Shown one piece after another: positions 52,029 to 60,716 of a stretch of DNA of 64,000 bases. The notes under the pieces are model-generated. The model was not told the origin of the DNA, searched no databases, and worked only from the letters and a program-made list of their open reading frames with translations. Origin of the DNA: Fodinibacter luteus (GTDB lineage: Bacteria; Actinomycetota; Actinomycetes; Actinomycetales; Dermatophilaceae); the NCBI RefSeq assembly GCF_039541575.1, contig NZ_BAABGM010000014.1:62001-126000 (forward strand). The letters run 5' to 3'. A program made the translations under genes and the position numbers. Every line of letters begins with the position of its first letter. The stretch's first letter is position 1.

Positions 52029-52739
52029 TCAGGTGCCCCGGCGACCGAGGAGCCAGCCCACGACGAGGCCGAGCAGGCCGGCGGCGGCGTAGGGCGCGTA
52101 CGTGCGCACGAGCACGGGCAGCACCGTCGCGCCGAGGTCGATCGAGTCGTCGACCGGGGCCGAGGGCATCGGCCGGGGCACGGGCCGCACCGACGCGGCC
52201 GGCGAAGGCGCCACGGCCGGCTCGGGGACCGGCGCCCCGACCGGCTCGGGGGCCGGCGCCACCCCCGGCTCGGGCGCGGGCTCGGCGGCCGGCTCCGGTT
52301 CGCGGAACTGCCCCTCGATGCACGCGACGAACTGCTGGAGCAGCTTGTCCGAGACGTCCTGCATGACCCCTCGGCCGAACTGGGCGGGCTTGCCCGTCAC
52401 GGACAGGTCGGTCGTGACGTCGACACGGGTGCCCTCGCCCGAGGGGGCCAGCTGGATCGTGACCGTCGCCCCGGCCGTGCCGTTGCCGCGCCGGTCCTTG
52501 CCCTTGGCCTCGATGACCGCCCGGTGGGCGGCGTCGTCGCGGTCGAGGAACTGCCCGGCACCGGCGTACTGGAGGGCGATCGGGCCGAGCTTGACCTTGA
52601 CCGTCCCGGCGAAACCGGACTCGTCCACGGACGTCACCGTCGCGCCCGGGAAGCAGCCGCCCACCCGCTCGAGGTCCATGAACGTCGCCCAGGCCTGGTC
52701 GACCGTCGCCGGGACGACGAAGTCGTGCGTCAGCTCCAT
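52029..52739 (-). CDS. coxG: CoxG-like SRPBCC protein with C-terminal membrane anchor
   Basis: CoxG proteins link Mo-CODH-type hydroxylases to the membrane. The 236-residue product has a START/SRPBCC-like domain (MELTHDFVVPATVDQAWATF, CFPGATVTSVDESGFAGTVK) over about residues 1-150. A Pro/Ala/Glu-rich linker of about 50 residues follows, then one membrane segment (YAPYAAAGLLGLVVGWLLG). The protein is thus tethered to the inner face of the membrane, where it could pass electrons or quinone to the enzyme. It lies 6 nt after coxM. Confidence 0.85.
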   Translation of the reverse strand: MELTHDFVVPATVDQAWATFMDLERVGGCFPGATVTSVDESGFAGTVKVKLGPIALQYAGAGQFLDRDDAAHRAVIEAKGKDRRGNGTAGATVTIQLAPSGEGTRVDVTTDLSVTGKPAQFGRGVMQDVSDKLLQQFVACIEGQFREPEPAAEPAPEPGVAPAPEPVGAPVPEPAVAPSPAASVRPVPRPMPSAPVDDSIDLGATVLPVLVRTYAPYAAAGLLGLVVGWLLGRRGT

Positions 52740-52745
52740 GCGCGC

Positions 52746-53624
52746 TCAGCCTCCGAGGGCGGTCGCCACGGCGCGCCGGGTGAGCACCCTCGCGAGGTGG
52801 CGCCGGTAGTCGGCGTCGCCGTTGAGGTCGCTCGGCGGGTTCGTGCCGTCCGCGGCGCCGTCGCACGCGTCACCGAGGTCGGATGCCGTGCGCCCGACGA
52901 GTGCCTGCTCCACGCCGTGGGCCCGCAGCGGCGTGGAGCCCATGTTCGTCAGCCCGACGCGTGCCTCCCTGATCGTCCCGCCGTCGACCTTGAGGGCCAC
53001 GGCCACCGCGACGATCGACCACTGGTGCGAGACCCGGACGAACTTCTCGTAGTGCGACGCCCACCCCGTGTGCTTGGGCACCCGGATGGCGGTCAGGAGC
53101 TCGCCCTCGCCGACGGCTGTCTCGAACAGGTCGACGAAGAACTCGCCGACCGGCACGGTCCGGTCGCGCCTGGGCCCGCGGACGAGGGTGCGCTCGTGCT
53201 TCGGCCCGCGGATCACGAGCTCGCAGTCGAGCGCGAGGACCGGGGCGCCGACGTCACCCGCGGGGTCGGCGTGCACGAGCGCCCCCCCGATGGTTCCCCG
53301 GTGACGGATCTGCGGGTCGGCGACCTCCTCGACGGCCTGCGCGAGCAGGGCCGCGTGCTGCCGGACGAGGGGGCTGGCGATGACGTCGGCATAGGTCGTC
53401 ATCGCACCGATGACGAGGTGGTCGCCCTCGTCGCGGATGCCGCGGAGCTCCTCGATGCGCCCGAGGTCGACGATCTGGTCGGGTGCGTTGAGCCGCATCC
53501 GCAGGATGGGCAGGAGGGACTGGCCCCCGCCGAGGACCTTCACGTCGTCGCCGGCCGCGGCGAGCGCGTCGAGGGCCTCGTCGACGGTCGCGGGGGCGAG
53601 GTAGTCGAATGCCGCGGGGATCAC
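52746..53624 (-). CDS. coxM: Molybdenum hydroxylase medium (FAD) subunit
   Basis: This subunit binds FAD and passes electrons on from the Fe-S subunit. The 292-residue product (GTG at 53624) has FDYLAPATVDEALDALAA, the FAD loop VLGGGQSLLPILRMRL and the second FAD motif RHRGTIGGALVHADPAG. It overlaps the coxL stop by four bases. A long frame upstream of the GTG belongs to coxL in another frame. Confidence 0.92.
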   Translation of the reverse strand: MIPAAFDYLAPATVDEALDALAAAGDDVKVLGGGQSLLPILRMRLNAPDQIVDLGRIEELRGIRDEGDHLVIGAMTTYADVIASPLVRQHAALLAQAVEEVADPQIRHRGTIGGALVHADPAGDVGAPVLALDCELVIRGPKHERTLVRGPRRDRTVPVGEFFVDLFETAVGEGELLTAIRVPKHTGWASHYEKFVRVSHQWSIVAVAVALKVDGGTIREARVGLTNMGSTPLRAHGVEQALVGRTASDLGDACDGAADGTNPPSDLNGDADYRRHLARVLTRRAVATALGG

Positions 53625-56095
53625 TGTGCCGCTCCGTCCGTCGTGCCTGCGCCCGGATCCTGGTTGGGGGCGTCCTCCGCGAAGTGCGGCTGGGCCTCGC
53701 TCGTCGTCGAGGTGCCGGAACCGGCGCCCTGGATGGCCTTCCACACCCGCTCGGGCGTGCACGGCATCCGGACGTCGGTGACGCCGAGGTGGCGCACCGC
53801 GTCGACGATGGCGTTGACGACAGCCGGCGTGGAGGCGATCGTGCCGGCCTCGCCGACACCCTTGGTGCCGAGCGAGTTGTACGTCGACGGGGACGTCGTG
53901 TGGTCGGTGACGAAGCTGATCGTGTCGGCCGCGGTCGGCAGGGTGTAGTCGACGAACGAGCCGGTGACGAGGGTGCCCTGCTCGTCGTACTCCGCTCCCT
54001 CCCACAGGGCCTGCGCGATGCCCTGGACGAGGCCGCCGTGCACCTGGCCCTCGACGATGAGCGGGTTGATGATCGTGCCGATGTCGTCGACGCAGACGTA
54101 GCTGCGCATCGTCACCGCCCCGGTCTCGGTGTCGACCTCCATGGCGCACAGGTGGGTGCCGTGCGGGAAGGAGAAGTTCACCGGGTCGTAGGTGGCGTCG
54201 GCGTCGAGCGAGAGCTCCATGCCCTCCGGGTAGTCGTGGCCGGTCCACGTGGAGAGCGCGATGTCGGTGATCCCGACGCCCTTGTCCGTGCCCCTGACGG
54301 TGAACCTGCCGCCGCTGAACTCGAGGTCGTCGGGGCTGGCCTCGAGCAGGTGCGCCGCGAGGGGCCTCGCCTTCTCGATGACCTTGTCGGCGGCGAGCAC
54401 GAGGGCCTCGCCGCCCACGACGAGCGACCGCGAGCCGTAGGTGTCCATGCCCTTGGGGGCGATCTGCGTGTCGCCGTGGAGGACCTCGATGTTCTCGAAG
54501 GGGACGCCGAGCCGGTCGGCGACGATCTGGCTCCAGGCCGTCTCGTGCCCCTGACCGTGCGCGGACGTCCCGGTGATGACCTCGACGGTGCCGGTCGTGA
54601 GCATCCGGATCGTGGCGTGCTCCCAGCCGCCCGCGCCGTAGTTGAGGGCGCCGAGCACGCGGGACGGGGCCAGACCGCACATCTCGGTGAACGTCGACAC
54701 CCCGATGCCGAGCTGCACCGGGTCACCGCTCTCGCGGCGTCGACGCTGCTCGGCCCGCAGCTCGTCGTAGCCGAAGAGCTCGCGGGCCCTGGCCGTCGCC
54801 GCCTCGTAGTTGCCCGAGTCGTACGTCATCCCGGCGACCGTCGTGAACGGGAACTCGTCGTGCCGGATCCAGTTCTTCTCGCGGATCTCGAGCGGGTCGA
54901 CCCCGACCTCGCTGGCCAGCTCGTCCATGAGCCGCTCGATGGCGTACGTGGCCTCGGGTCGCCCGGCACCGCGGTAGGCGTCGACCCAGGTCTTGTTCGT
55001 GTAGTAGTTCGTCGTCGTGAAGCGGTAGGCGGGGAACTTGTAGATCGAGTTGAACATCCACGCCCCGAGCACCGGCACACCCCCACCGACGAGGGCGGCG
55101 TAGGCCCCGAGGTCGGCGAGCAGCTCGACCTTGAGCCCGGTGACCGTGCCGTCCCGCTCCGCGACGAGCGTGAGCCGCTGCCACTGGTCGCGACCGTGGT
55201 GGCCGGACACCATCGTCTCCGACCGGGTCTCGGTGAACTTGCACGGCTTGCCGAGCTTGCGGGCGACGGCGAGCGTGATGAACTCCTCGGGCGTCGTCTG
55301 CAGCTTCCCGCCGAACCCACCGCCGACGTCGGGCGCGATGACCCGGATCTTCGACTCGGGCAGCCCGGTCGTGGCGGCGATGCAGAACCGCAGGATGTGC
55401 GGGACCTGGGTGGCCGACCACATCGTCACCTGCTCACCCGTCGGGTCGACGACGGTGGACCGGGGCTCCATGAAGGCAGGGATGAGGCGCTGCTGCCGGT
55501 ACTCGCGCTCGATGACGATGCCGCCCTCGCGCGCCCGGGCGATCGCCTCGTCGACGTCGCCGCCCGTGCCGCCCTCCTGGGAGTCGAGCTGCCAGACGGC
55601 CGACCTGTTCGTCCCCAGGCCCGGGTGGGCCAGCACCGCGTCGGTCGCGGCCTCCTTGAGGTCGAGCACGGCGGGCAGCTCGTCGTAGTCGACGTCGACG
55701 AGCTCGGCCGCGTCCCGCGCGGCCGCCGCGGACCGGGCGGCGACGACGGCGACGATCTCACCGGCGTGAGCGACGCGGTCGCTCGGCATCGGGAGGTGGT
55801 CGGGGGTCTTCTGCTCCGCGTTGAGCGGCCACGCGGTGATGTTGACGCCCTGGATGTCCGCGATGTCCGCCCCCGTGAACACCGCGACGACCCCGGTCGC
55901 CGCCCGAGCGGCCCCGGTGTCGATCCCGGTGATCGTCGCGTGGGCGAACGGGCTGCGCACCATCGCGAGGTGCAGCATGCCGGGCAGCGAGATGTTGTCG
56001 GTCCAGCGGGTGCGGCCGGTGATGAGTCGTTGGTCCTCCTTGCGCTTGCGCGCGTGCCCGATCTCGGCCGTGGGGCGGTCGTCGACGGCGGTCAT
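53621..56095 (-). CDS. coxL: Molybdenum hydroxylase large subunit, form II CoxL-like
   Basis: This is the catalytic subunit that binds the molybdopterin cytosine dinucleotide cofactor. The 824-residue product begins MTAVDDRPTAEIGHARKRKE and has PDVGGGFGGK and other xanthine dehydrogenase-family signatures. Its active-site loop at residues 373-379 (54959-54979) is AYRGAGR. This is the form II signature; the AYRCSFR motif of true form I CO dehydrogenase is absent. Form II enzymes are not established CO oxidisers, so the substrate may be an aldehyde or another compound. It overlaps coxS and coxM by four bases each. Confidence 0.93.
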   Translation of the reverse strand: MTAVDDRPTAEIGHARKRKEDQRLITGRTRWTDNISLPGMLHLAMVRSPFAHATITGIDTGAARAATGVVAVFTGADIADIQGVNITAWPLNAEQKTPDHLPMPSDRVAHAGEIVAVVAARSAAAARDAAELVDVDYDELPAVLDLKEAATDAVLAHPGLGTNRSAVWQLDSQEGGTGGDVDEAIARAREGGIVIEREYRQQRLIPAFMEPRSTVVDPTGEQVTMWSATQVPHILRFCIAATTGLPESKIRVIAPDVGGGFGGKLQTTPEEFITLAVARKLGKPCKFTETRSETMVSGHHGRDQWQRLTLVAERDGTVTGLKVELLADLGAYAALVGGGVPVLGAWMFNSIYKFPAYRFTTTNYYTNKTWVDAYRGAGRPEATYAIERLMDELASEVGVDPLEIREKNWIRHDEFPFTTVAGMTYDSGNYEAATARARELFGYDELRAEQRRRRESGDPVQLGIGVSTFTEMCGLAPSRVLGALNYGAGGWEHATIRMLTTGTVEVITGTSAHGQGHETAWSQIVADRLGVPFENIEVLHGDTQIAPKGMDTYGSRSLVVGGEALVLAADKVIEKARPLAAHLLEASPDDLEFSGGRFTVRGTDKGVGITDIALSTWTGHDYPEGMELSLDADATYDPVNFSFPHGTHLCAMEVDTETGAVTMRSYVCVDDIGTIINPLIVEGQVHGGLVQGIAQALWEGAEYDEQGTLVTGSFVDYTLPTAADTISFVTDHTTSPSTYNSLGTKGVGEAGTIASTPAVVNAIVDAVRHLGVTDVRMPCTPERVWKAIQGAGSGTSTTSEAQPHFAEDAPNQDPGAGTTDGAAQ

Positions 56096-56583
56096 CGGGC
56101 CTCGCTCCCCTCGGCGACGGGAGCCGCGCTGCTCGCGCAGGCCGCCACCGCCTTGACGATGTTGTGGTAGCCGGTACAGCGGCACAGGTTGCCCTCGAGC
56201 CCGACCCGGATCTCCTCCTCGGAGGGGTTCGGGTTCTCGCGGAGCACGTCGAGGGCCTGCATGATCATCCCCGGTGTGCAGTACCCGCACTGGAGGGCGT
56301 GGTGGTCGTGGAACGCCTGCTGCATCGGGTGCAGCTCACCCATGGGGGCGATGCCCTCGATCGTCGTGACCTCGTGCCCGTCGGCCTGGACCGCGAGGAC
56401 GTTGCACGACTTGACGCTGCGCCCGTCGAGGTGGACCGTGCAGGCGCCGCAGTTGCTCGTGTCGCACCCGACGACGGTGCCCACCTTGCCGACGACTTCT
56501 CGCAGGTAGTGGACCAGCAGCATGCGCGGCTCGACGTCGTCGGAGCACTGGACTCCGTCGACGGTGACGTTGACCCGAGTCAT
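56092..56583 (-). CDS. coxS: Molybdenum hydroxylase small (2Fe-2S) subunit
   Basis: This subunit carries two [2Fe-2S] clusters. The 163-residue product (ATG at 56583, AAGGAG 6 nt upstream) has GCDTSNCGACTVHLDGRSVK with the plant-type ferredoxin Cys set. CGYCTPGM and NLCRCTGYHNIVKA provide the second cluster. Length fits the family. It is the first gene of the coxSLMG unit, which differs from the usual M-S-L order. Confidence 0.95.
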   Translation of the reverse strand: MTRVNVTVDGVQCSDDVEPRMLLVHYLREVVGKVGTVVGCDTSNCGACTVHLDGRSVKSCNVLAVQADGHEVTTIEGIAPMGELHPMQQAFHDHHALQCGYCTPGMIMQALDVLRENPNPSEEEIRVGLEGNLCRCTGYHNIVKAVAACASSAAPVAEGSEAR

Positions 56584-56664
56584 CGTTGACTCCTTCAGCA
56601 GGTGTGGGGACCGTGACGTGCTCGTGATCCTCACCCGAAGTGACCGCCGCCACAAGGGGTCGGG

Positions 56665-56674
56665 CGGATATCCG
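56665..56674 (-). promoter_or_regulatory. Palindrome upstream of coxS
   Basis: CGGATATCCG is a perfect 10-bp palindrome about 80 nt before coxS. It could be an operator or part of a promoter region; no clean promoter was found. Confidence 0.35.
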
Positions 56675-56697
56675 TGCCGAAAGGTTCCCCCGGGCGG

Positions 56698-56714
56698 CCT
56701 TCCCCGAGGGAAGG
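56698..56714 (-). terminator. Small hairpin after xdhC
   Basis: CCTTCCC (56698-56704) and GGGAAGG (56708-56714) pair perfectly, 7 nt after the xdhC stop. It may partly separate the moxR-coxE-xdhC transcript from coxS. Confidence 0.55.
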
Positions 56715-56721
56715 AGCCCGG

Positions 56722-57882
56722 TCAGGACAGGTGGTGGTGGATGGCACCGTCGGTGTCCTGGAGCCGCCGGCCACCACCGCCCCACTGGAGGGCGACGATC
56801 TCGGCCGCGATGCTCACGGCCGTCTCCTCCGGGGTGCGCGCCCCGAGGTCGAGGCCGATCGGCGAGGAGAGCCGGGCGAGCTCGTCGTCGGTCAGCCCCA
56901 CGTCGCGCAGCCGGGCGAGCCGGTCCTCGTGGGTGCGCCGTGACCCCATCGCCCCGACGTACGCCACCTCGGGCAGCCGCAGCGCCACCTCGAGCACGGG
57001 TACGTCGAACTTCGGGTCGTGGGTCAGCACGCAGACGACGGTGCGCGGGTCGATGCGCCCGGCCTCGAGCTCCGCCGAGAGGTAGCGGTGCGGCCACTCG
57101 ACGACGACCTCGTCGGCCGCCGGGAAGCGTGAGGCCGTCGCGAACACCGGTCGCGCGTCGCACACCGTGACGCGGTAGCCGAGGAACGCGCCGACGTGCG
57201 CCACGGCGGCCGCGAAGTCGATCGCCCCGAAGACGAGCATCCGCGGGCGGGGCGCGTAGGCGGCGACGAAGACCCGCATCCCCTCCCCGCGACGCTCGCC
57301 GTCCGGGCCGTACGTCAGGGTCTCGGTGCGGCCGAGGGCGAGCAGCCCCCGGGCGTCGTCGGTGACGGCGGCATCGGCACGCTCGCTCCCGAGCGAGCCG
57401 GTCGGCGGGGATGCCGGTGCCGCGGCATCCGCTGCACCCTCCGCCTCGGGACGCACGACGAGGCGGCGGCCGACCCACGACGGGTCGGGGTGGTCGATGA
57501 CGGTGGCGACGGCGACCGGCCGGCCGGCCTCGACGTCGTCGGCGACCGAGCCGAGCTCGGGGAAGGTCTCCTGCGAGACCGTCTCGACGAAGACGTCGAG
57601 GATGCCGCCGCACGTGAGGCCGACCGCGAACGCGTCGTCGTCGGACACCCCGTAGCGCTGGAGGACCGGCACCCCCGAGGCCATGACCTCCTGGCCGAGC
57701 TCGTAGACGGCGCCCTCGACGCAGCCGCCGGACACCGACCCGACGGCCTCGCCGCCCGGGCCGACGAGCATCGACGCCCCGGCCGGGCGCGGCGCCGACC
57801 GGAACGTCGCGACGACGGTGCCGACCCCGACCGGTTCACCGGCCCGCCACCACTGCATCAGCTCGGGGAGCACGTCACGCAC
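56722..57882 (-). CDS. XdhC/CoxI-family maturation protein
   Basis: XdhC-type proteins bind and insert or sulfurate the molybdenum cofactor. The 386-residue product has the N-terminal XdhC_CoxI domain (FRSAPRPAGASMLVGPGGEA, VSGGCVEGAVYE) and a C-terminal Rossmann domain (RMLVFGAIDFAAAVAHVGAF, VAYVGAMGSRRTHEDR). The central Ala/Pro-rich stretch near residue 150 is a linker. It overlaps coxE by eight bases. It is expected to mature CoxL. Confidence 0.9.
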   Translation of the reverse strand: MRDVLPELMQWWRAGEPVGVGTVVATFRSAPRPAGASMLVGPGGEAVGSVSGGCVEGAVYELGQEVMASGVPVLQRYGVSDDDAFAVGLTCGGILDVFVETVSQETFPELGSVADDVEAGRPVAVATVIDHPDPSWVGRRLVVRPEAEGAADAAAPASPPTGSLGSERADAAVTDDARGLLALGRTETLTYGPDGERRGEGMRVFVAAYAPRPRMLVFGAIDFAAAVAHVGAFLGYRVTVCDARPVFATASRFPAADEVVVEWPHRYLSAELEAGRIDPRTVVCVLTHDPKFDVPVLEVALRLPEVAYVGAMGSRRTHEDRLARLRDVGLTDDELARLSSPIGLDLGARTPEETAVSIAAEIVALQWGGGGRRLQDTDGAIHHHLS

Positions 57883-58987
57883 GTGCGACCACCTCCGTCA
57901 GCTCCTGGAACGCCGCCATCGAGTGCCCCGCGACGAAGTCGTCGACATGGGGCAGCACCGCCATGATGCCTCCCTGGAGCGGTGCGTAGCCCGCCCTCCC
58001 CCGGTGCGGGTTGACCCAGACGACCCGGTGCGCGACCGCGGCGAGCCGTCGCACCTGCTCCCCGAGGACCTCCGGGCGGTCCCGCTCCCACCCGTCGCTG
58101 AAGACGACGACGACCGCGCCACGGGCCATGCCGCGGCGGCCCCAGCGGTCGAGGAAGACCTTGACGCCCTCCGCGAGCCGGGTGCCGCCCGACCAGTCCG
58201 GGATCGCCTGCCCGGCGGCGATGATCGCGCGGTCGGGGTCGCGCTGGTGCAGCGGGCGCGTCACGTGGGTGAGCCGGGTGCCGAGGGTGAACACCTCGAC
58301 CGGCATCCCGGACACGCAGTAGGTGTGGGCGAGCCGGATGAGGGCGTCGGCGTAGGCGCTCATCGACCCTGACACGTCGACGAGCAGCACGACCCGGCGG
58401 GGCCGGGAGCCGCGGCGCCGCCAGCGAACCTCGCCCGGCTCCCCCATCCGGCGCAGCGTCGAGCGCAGGGTGGCGCGGGCGTCCACCTGGCCGCGCCGCG
58501 AGGCCGTCCAGCGGTGGGCCCGCCGGCGCGGCGGACGGGGGTGCAGGGTGGCGAAGAGCGCGGCGAGCCGCTCGCGGTCGCGGCGGTTCAGGGTCGCCAC
58601 GTCGCGGTGCCGGAGCACCTCGGTCGCGCTCGCCCGCGCGTGCACGGCATCCGGGTCCTCGGCCCCCTCCCCGGACGGCTCCTCGCCGACGCCGAGCCCG
58701 GCGTGGCTGACGACCTGCGGCGCCGACCGCCGGTCCTTCGTGCCGGCGCGCTGGCCGCTGAACCACGCCGTGAACACGTGGTCGTAGCGTTCGAGGTCGG
58801 CCGGTGAGGCGCACAGCGTCGCGCGGCCCGCGTGGTAGACCCCGAGCTGGTGCTCGATCCCGACCGCGGCGACCGCCTCGAGGTAGGTGCGCTCGCGGTC
58901 GGCGGTCACGCCGACGCCGGCGGCCCGCAGCGCGCGGGCGAACCCGAGGAGCACCTCCTCGGGCGGGCGCTGCGGCGCGGTCGTCAT
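57875..58987 (-). CDS. VWA-domain protein (CoxE-like)
   Basis: CoxE-type VWA proteins work with a MoxR AAA+ ATPase to mature Mo-hydroxylases. The 370-residue product (ATG at 58987) has DxSxS in VVLLVDVSGSMSAYADALIR, the metal-ion-dependent adhesion site, and a Thr in WSGGTRLAEG. A basic region (HPRPPRRRAHRWTASRRG) precedes it. It overlaps moxR by four bases. Confidence 0.9.
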   Translation of the reverse strand: MTTAPQRPPEEVLLGFARALRAAGVGVTADRERTYLEAVAAVGIEHQLGVYHAGRATLCASPADLERYDHVFTAWFSGQRAGTKDRRSAPQVVSHAGLGVGEEPSGEGAEDPDAVHARASATEVLRHRDVATLNRRDRERLAALFATLHPRPPRRRAHRWTASRRGQVDARATLRSTLRRMGEPGEVRWRRRGSRPRRVVLLVDVSGSMSAYADALIRLAHTYCVSGMPVEVFTLGTRLTHVTRPLHQRDPDRAIIAAGQAIPDWSGGTRLAEGVKVFLDRWGRRGMARGAVVVVFSDGWERDRPEVLGEQVRRLAAVAHRVVWVNPHRGRAGYAPLQGGIMAVLPHVDDFVAGHSMAAFQELTEVVARA

Positions 58988-59874
58988 CGCGTGAGCATGG
59001 CATCGAGCGCGTGCCGGACGCGCTCGATGTCCTCGCGGTACTTCACGGCCACGCCGAGGGTCGCGGCCGCCGTCTCGGTGTCGAGCTCGCGGGTCCCGAG
59101 CTCGTGGAGGGCCCGGGCCCAGTCGAGGGTCTCGGCGACGCCGGGCGGTTTGACGAGCTCGCGGTCGGAGCGGATGCCGTGCACCGCCCGCACGACCTGC
59201 TCGGCAAGGGCTTCGGAGACCTCGGGGGCCCGGCGGGCGACGATGGCGAGCTCGCGCTCGATGCCGGGGTGCTCGAGCCAGTGGTAGAGGCAACGGCGCT
59301 TGAGCGCGTCGTGCAGCTCGCGGGTGCGGTTCGAGGTGAGGACGACGACGGGCGGCACCGAGGCGGCGACGGTGCCGAGCTCGGGGATCGTCACCTGCCA
59401 CGTCGAGAGCACCTCGAGGAGGAACGCCTCGAACTCGTCGTCGGCGCGGTCGACCTCGTCGACGAGCAGCACCGCCGGGGCGTCGCGCAGCGCCCGCAGG
59501 ACGGGGCGGGCGAGGAGGAAGCGCTCGTCGAACAGGCCCTCCTCGACGTCGCGGACGTCGCGGGCCGCACCCTCGACGGCCTCGAGCGCGCGGACGTGGA
59601 GGATCTGGCGGGGGAAGTCCCAGTCGTAGAGCGCCTGGGTGGCGTCGATGCCCTCGTAGCACTGGAGCCGGATGAGCGGCAGGTCCATCGCCTCGGCGAG
59701 GGCCTCGGCCAGGGCCGTCTTGCCCGTGCCCGGCTCCCCCTCCATGAGCAGCGGCCGGCCGAGGCGCAGCGCGAGCCACGTGACGGTGGCCAGGGCGTCG
59801 TCGGCGAGGTAGCCGGTCGCGGCCAGCGCCGCCTCGAGGTCGGGGGCCGATCCGAACGTCGTCCGCGGGTCCAT
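58984..59874 (-). CDS. MoxR-family AAA+ ATPase (CoxD-like)
   Basis: The 296-residue product is an AAA+ ATPase of MoxR type: Walker A GEPGTGKTALAEALAEA near residue 45, Walker B VLLVDEVDRADDEFEAFLLE, sensor VVLTSNRTRELHDALKRR. It probably remodels the Mo-hydroxylase with the VWA partner downstream. GATGCT lies 6 nt before the ATG (leaderless type). It starts the overlapping moxR-coxE-xdhC unit. Confidence 0.92.
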   Translation of the reverse strand: MDPRTTFGSAPDLEAALAATGYLADDALATVTWLALRLGRPLLMEGEPGTGKTALAEALAEAMDLPLIRLQCYEGIDATQALYDWDFPRQILHVRALEAVEGAARDVRDVEEGLFDERFLLARPVLRALRDAPAVLLVDEVDRADDEFEAFLLEVLSTWQVTIPELGTVAASVPPVVVLTSNRTRELHDALKRRCLYHWLEHPGIERELAIVARRAPEVSEALAEQVVRAVHGIRSDRELVKPPGVAETLDWARALHELGTRELDTETAAATLGVAVKYREDIERVRHALDAMLTR

Positions 59875-59927
59875 GGCGCCAGCATCCCTGACGCGGCGCC
59901 CGTTCGGTAGGGCAACGACGCGCAGTC

Positions 59928-59967
59928 GGGTGCTGAGGTGGTCGTCCGGGCAGCCACCTCGGCACCC
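59928..59967 (-). terminator. Terminator after the DUF202 pair
   Basis: Arms 59928-59941 and 59954-59967 pair over 14 bp with one mismatch. The element begins 18 nt after the last DUF202 stop and lies before moxR. Confidence 0.75.
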
Positions 59968-59985
59968 GGCTCGGGCGGTGGCGCG

Positions 59986-60345
59986 TCAGAGCAGTCGGAC
60001 CAGGGCCGCGAGCAGCTCGCCGAGGGCCAGGGCTGCGACGAGGGCGGCGACGACGGCCGGGAGCCGGCCGTCGGCGAGCACCGAGAAGGTCGGCTCGCCC
60101 GGGTGGGCCCGCGCGAGGCGCCGCGACCGCAGGGCGACGAGGAGCACCCAGCCGGCGAGGGCCGCCCCGAGCACCGTCGGCACGACGACGGCCGGACCGA
60201 GGCGGTCGAGGGTGAGGCGGCCGATCGTCAGGGAGCCGACAAGGAGCGCGAGGCCGGTGCGCCGCCACGCGAGCGAGGTCCGTTCCTGGGGCGCCGCGGG
60301 GTCGGGTGCCGGCGGACGGCCGGCCAGCGGCGGCCGGTCAGCCAC
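59986..60345 (-). CDS. DUF202 membrane protein, second copy
   Basis: The 119-residue product (GTG at 60345) has PQERTSLAWRRTGLALLVGS, the DUF202 signature, and three hydrophobic segments. It is paired with the neighbouring DUF202 gene, which it overlaps by eight bases. The function is unknown; the tandem pair resembles YidH/YidG. Confidence 0.82.
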   Translation of the reverse strand: MADRPPLAGRPPAPDPAAPQERTSLAWRRTGLALLVGSLTIGRLTLDRLGPAVVVPTVLGAALAGWVLLVALRSRRLARAHPGEPTFSVLADGRLPAVVAALVAALALGELLAALVRLL

Positions 60346-60709
60346 CGGTGAGGCTCGCGACGCCGAGGACGACCGCCGCCACGGCGACGGTGACGAGGAC
60401 GACGGGCATCGCGGGGTTCGCGGGCAGGGGCGCGCCCTCGCGCATCGCCCGCTCGGTGCGGGCCCACCCGCGCCACGCCGCGAGCGCGGTGAGCAGGGCG
60501 GCGAGCGCGAGGCCGGCGGCGAGCGCGCGCTGCACGGCATCCGGGAGGGGGAGCGGCAGCGCGTCGACCGCTGCGGCACCGGCCACGAGGGCGAGCCCGG
60601 TGCGGATCCACGCGAGGAAGGTGCGCTCGTTGGCGAGCGAGAAGCGCGGGTCCGGGTCGCTCCCGTGGTCGTAGACGCTGCCGGGCCAGCGGTGCTCTCG
60701 TGCGCTCAC
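60338..60709 (-). CDS. DUF202 (YidH-like) membrane protein, first copy
   Basis: The 123-residue product (GTG at 60709) contains FSLANERTFLAWIRTGLALV, the classic DUF202 motif, and three membrane segments. It lies 7 nt after the nucleotidyltransferase stop. Its role next to a molybdenum-cofactor locus is unclear. Confidence 0.85.
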   Translation of the reverse strand: MSAREHRWPGSVYDHGSDPDPRFSLANERTFLAWIRTGLALVAGAAAVDALPLPLPDAVQRALAAGLALAALLTALAAWRGWARTERAMREGAPLPANPAMPVVLVTVAVAAVVLGVASLTGG

Positions 60710-60716
60710 GGGGCCA

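Noticed and set aside
53621..56095. Form I aerobic CO dehydrogenase
   Set aside because: The active-site loop is AYRGAGR, not AYRCSFR, so a CO-oxidising role is not claimed.
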